Shown here one piece after another: positions 5,585-6,231 of a DNA stretch of 6,231 nt. Under the pieces are notes generated by a model that worked only from the letters and a program-made list of their open reading frames with translations, was not told where the DNA came from and searched no databases. The DNA comes from Flavobacteriales bacterium (lineage in GTDB: Bacteria; Bacteroidota; Bacteroidia; Flavobacteriales; UA16): contig NYTZ01000111.1 in the NCBI GenBank assembly GCA_002683735.1, forward strand, positions 1 through 6,231, read 5' to 3'. The translations under genes were made by a program, and so were the position numbers. Positions within the stretch are counted from its first letter, which is position 1. The number at the start of each line of letters is the position of its first letter.

Positions 5585-6231
5585 CCCGAAACGAAGACCT
5601 CATGCGGCCAAATTGGGTGCTCCTCGCGTTGGCTTGTCTGACCCTCCCGGCGCTCGGACAGACCACACCACGTCCCGCCCTGCTCGACTTGCCTCTGAGT
5701 GCCCGGTTCGCTGGGTCCGCGGAGAGTATGGGGGCTCCCCTGCAGTCCGTGCTGGGCGATGTCCTCCTGCAACCGGCTTTGCTGGATTCGAGCCACAGCG
5801 GCCAGCTGCACCTCGGCTACATGGATTACTTCGCGGGTACCGCCCAGGCCGCCGCCTTGTATGCTCGCCGTCCCAATGGCCGCCGTTGGAGCTGGCACAC
5901 TGGACTGCGTAACCTGGGCTTCGGAGAATTCACCGGCCGGGACCCCGCCGGCGTCGAGACCGGAACATTCACCGCTTCGGATGTCGCGTGGGTGTCCGGT
6001 GCCGCCTTACCCTTGGACTCCAATCTGACCGTGGGGATGAGCCTCTGGCTGGGACAAAGCGTGTTGGCGGACCGCCGGTCTGCCTTTGCCCAAGTGGATA
6101 TTGGCGCCACTTACCTGCGGCGGGATCGCCAGTTGCGCTTTGCAGCCCTGTGGCGTCCTTGGGGCGGCATGACCAACGCAGGGGCCACTTCCCAATCGGC
6201 CCGCTTCGAAGGCGATCTGCAACTCTCTTTG
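5581..6231 (+). CDS. porQ: Type IX secretion system protein PorQ (N-terminal 217 codons, runs off window)
   Basis: PorQ is an outer-membrane beta-barrel protein of the PorV/FadL-like family. In P. gingivalis it acts with PorU, PorV and PorZ in the complex that processes type IX secretion cargo and attaches it to the cell surface. Here 217 codons are open to the window end, roughly two thirds of the expected length. Matches to the family occur in order (numbered from 5581): LLDLPLSARFAGSAESMG (34-51), LLQPALLD-type 'NPALL' segment (62-69), LHLGYMDYFAGT (76-87), NLGFGEFTGRDPAGVETGTF with GTFTASD at 128-134, then alternating beta strands. ATG 5581 overlaps the lon stop as ATGA, suggesting coupled translation. 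ATG 5602 (MRPNWVLLALACLTLPALGQ) gives a cleaner signal peptide ending ALG-Q, and the acidic prefix TRNED is unusual before a signal sequence. I keep 5581 as the outer limit. From memory, lon-porQ adjacency recurs in Bacteroidota, often with a cytidylate kinase gene after it. Confidence 0.9.
   Translation, partial: MTRNEDLMRPNWVLLALACLTLPALGQTTPRPALLDLPLSARFAGSAESMGAPLQSVLGDVLLQPALLDSSHSGQLHLGYMDYFAGTAQAAALYARRPNGRRWSWHTGLRNLGFGEFTGRDPAGVETGTFTASDVAWVSGAALPLDSNLTVGMSLWLGQSVLADRRSAFAQVDIGATYLRRDRQLRFAALWRPWGGMTNAGATSQSARFEGDLQLSL

Overview
The window looks like chromosomal DNA of a GC-rich member of the Bacteroidota. Three kinds of evidence point there: proteins that are largely specific to that phylum (a type IX secretion protein PorQ, a choice-of-anchor L-type secreted protein, the alternative Bacteroidota GlmU-like protein); start sites without a clear Shine-Dalgarno sequence; and -7 promoter elements of the TAnnTTTG type. 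No mobile element, rRNA, tRNA or CRISPR array was seen.

Left part (1-1845), minus strand, read from right to left. A MerR-type regulator with a CarH-like cobalamin-binding C-terminal part (946-1845) is followed after 195 bases by an ECF-type sigma factor (241-750). A strong intrinsic terminator (179-208) follows the sigma gene. Next is the first 48 codons of a secreted protein whose mature N-terminus looks like the choice-of-anchor L domain (1-146, cut by the window edge). The 195-base gap between regulator and sigma factor holds a plausible sigma-gene promoter, three copies of a GTTGAACA-type motif (one inverted) just upstream of it, and a perfect 8-bp-arm dyad. A cobalamin photoreceptor-type regulator beside an ECF sigma factor resembles the LitR/LitS and CarH light-response arrangement, but no carotenoid gene is visible here.

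Right part (1938-6231), plus strand, diverging from the regulator. First is a GlmU-like sugar nucleotidyltransferase/acyltransferase with a left-handed beta-helix (1938-3077), preceded by a perfect -7 element. Then comes a complete Lon protease (3140-5584). Then comes porQ (5581 to the window end, incomplete), whose first possible ATG overlaps the lon stop codon in an ATGA, suggesting translational coupling.

Together the window joins envelope-precursor synthesis, protein quality control and type IX secretion on one strand with a possible light/B12-responsive regulator-sigma pair on the other. The most interesting points are the CarH-like protein, which keeps the Wx9EH motif and the lower cobalt-ligand His but lacks the second His; the repeats in front of the sigma gene; and a perfect 23-bp palindrome inside lon.
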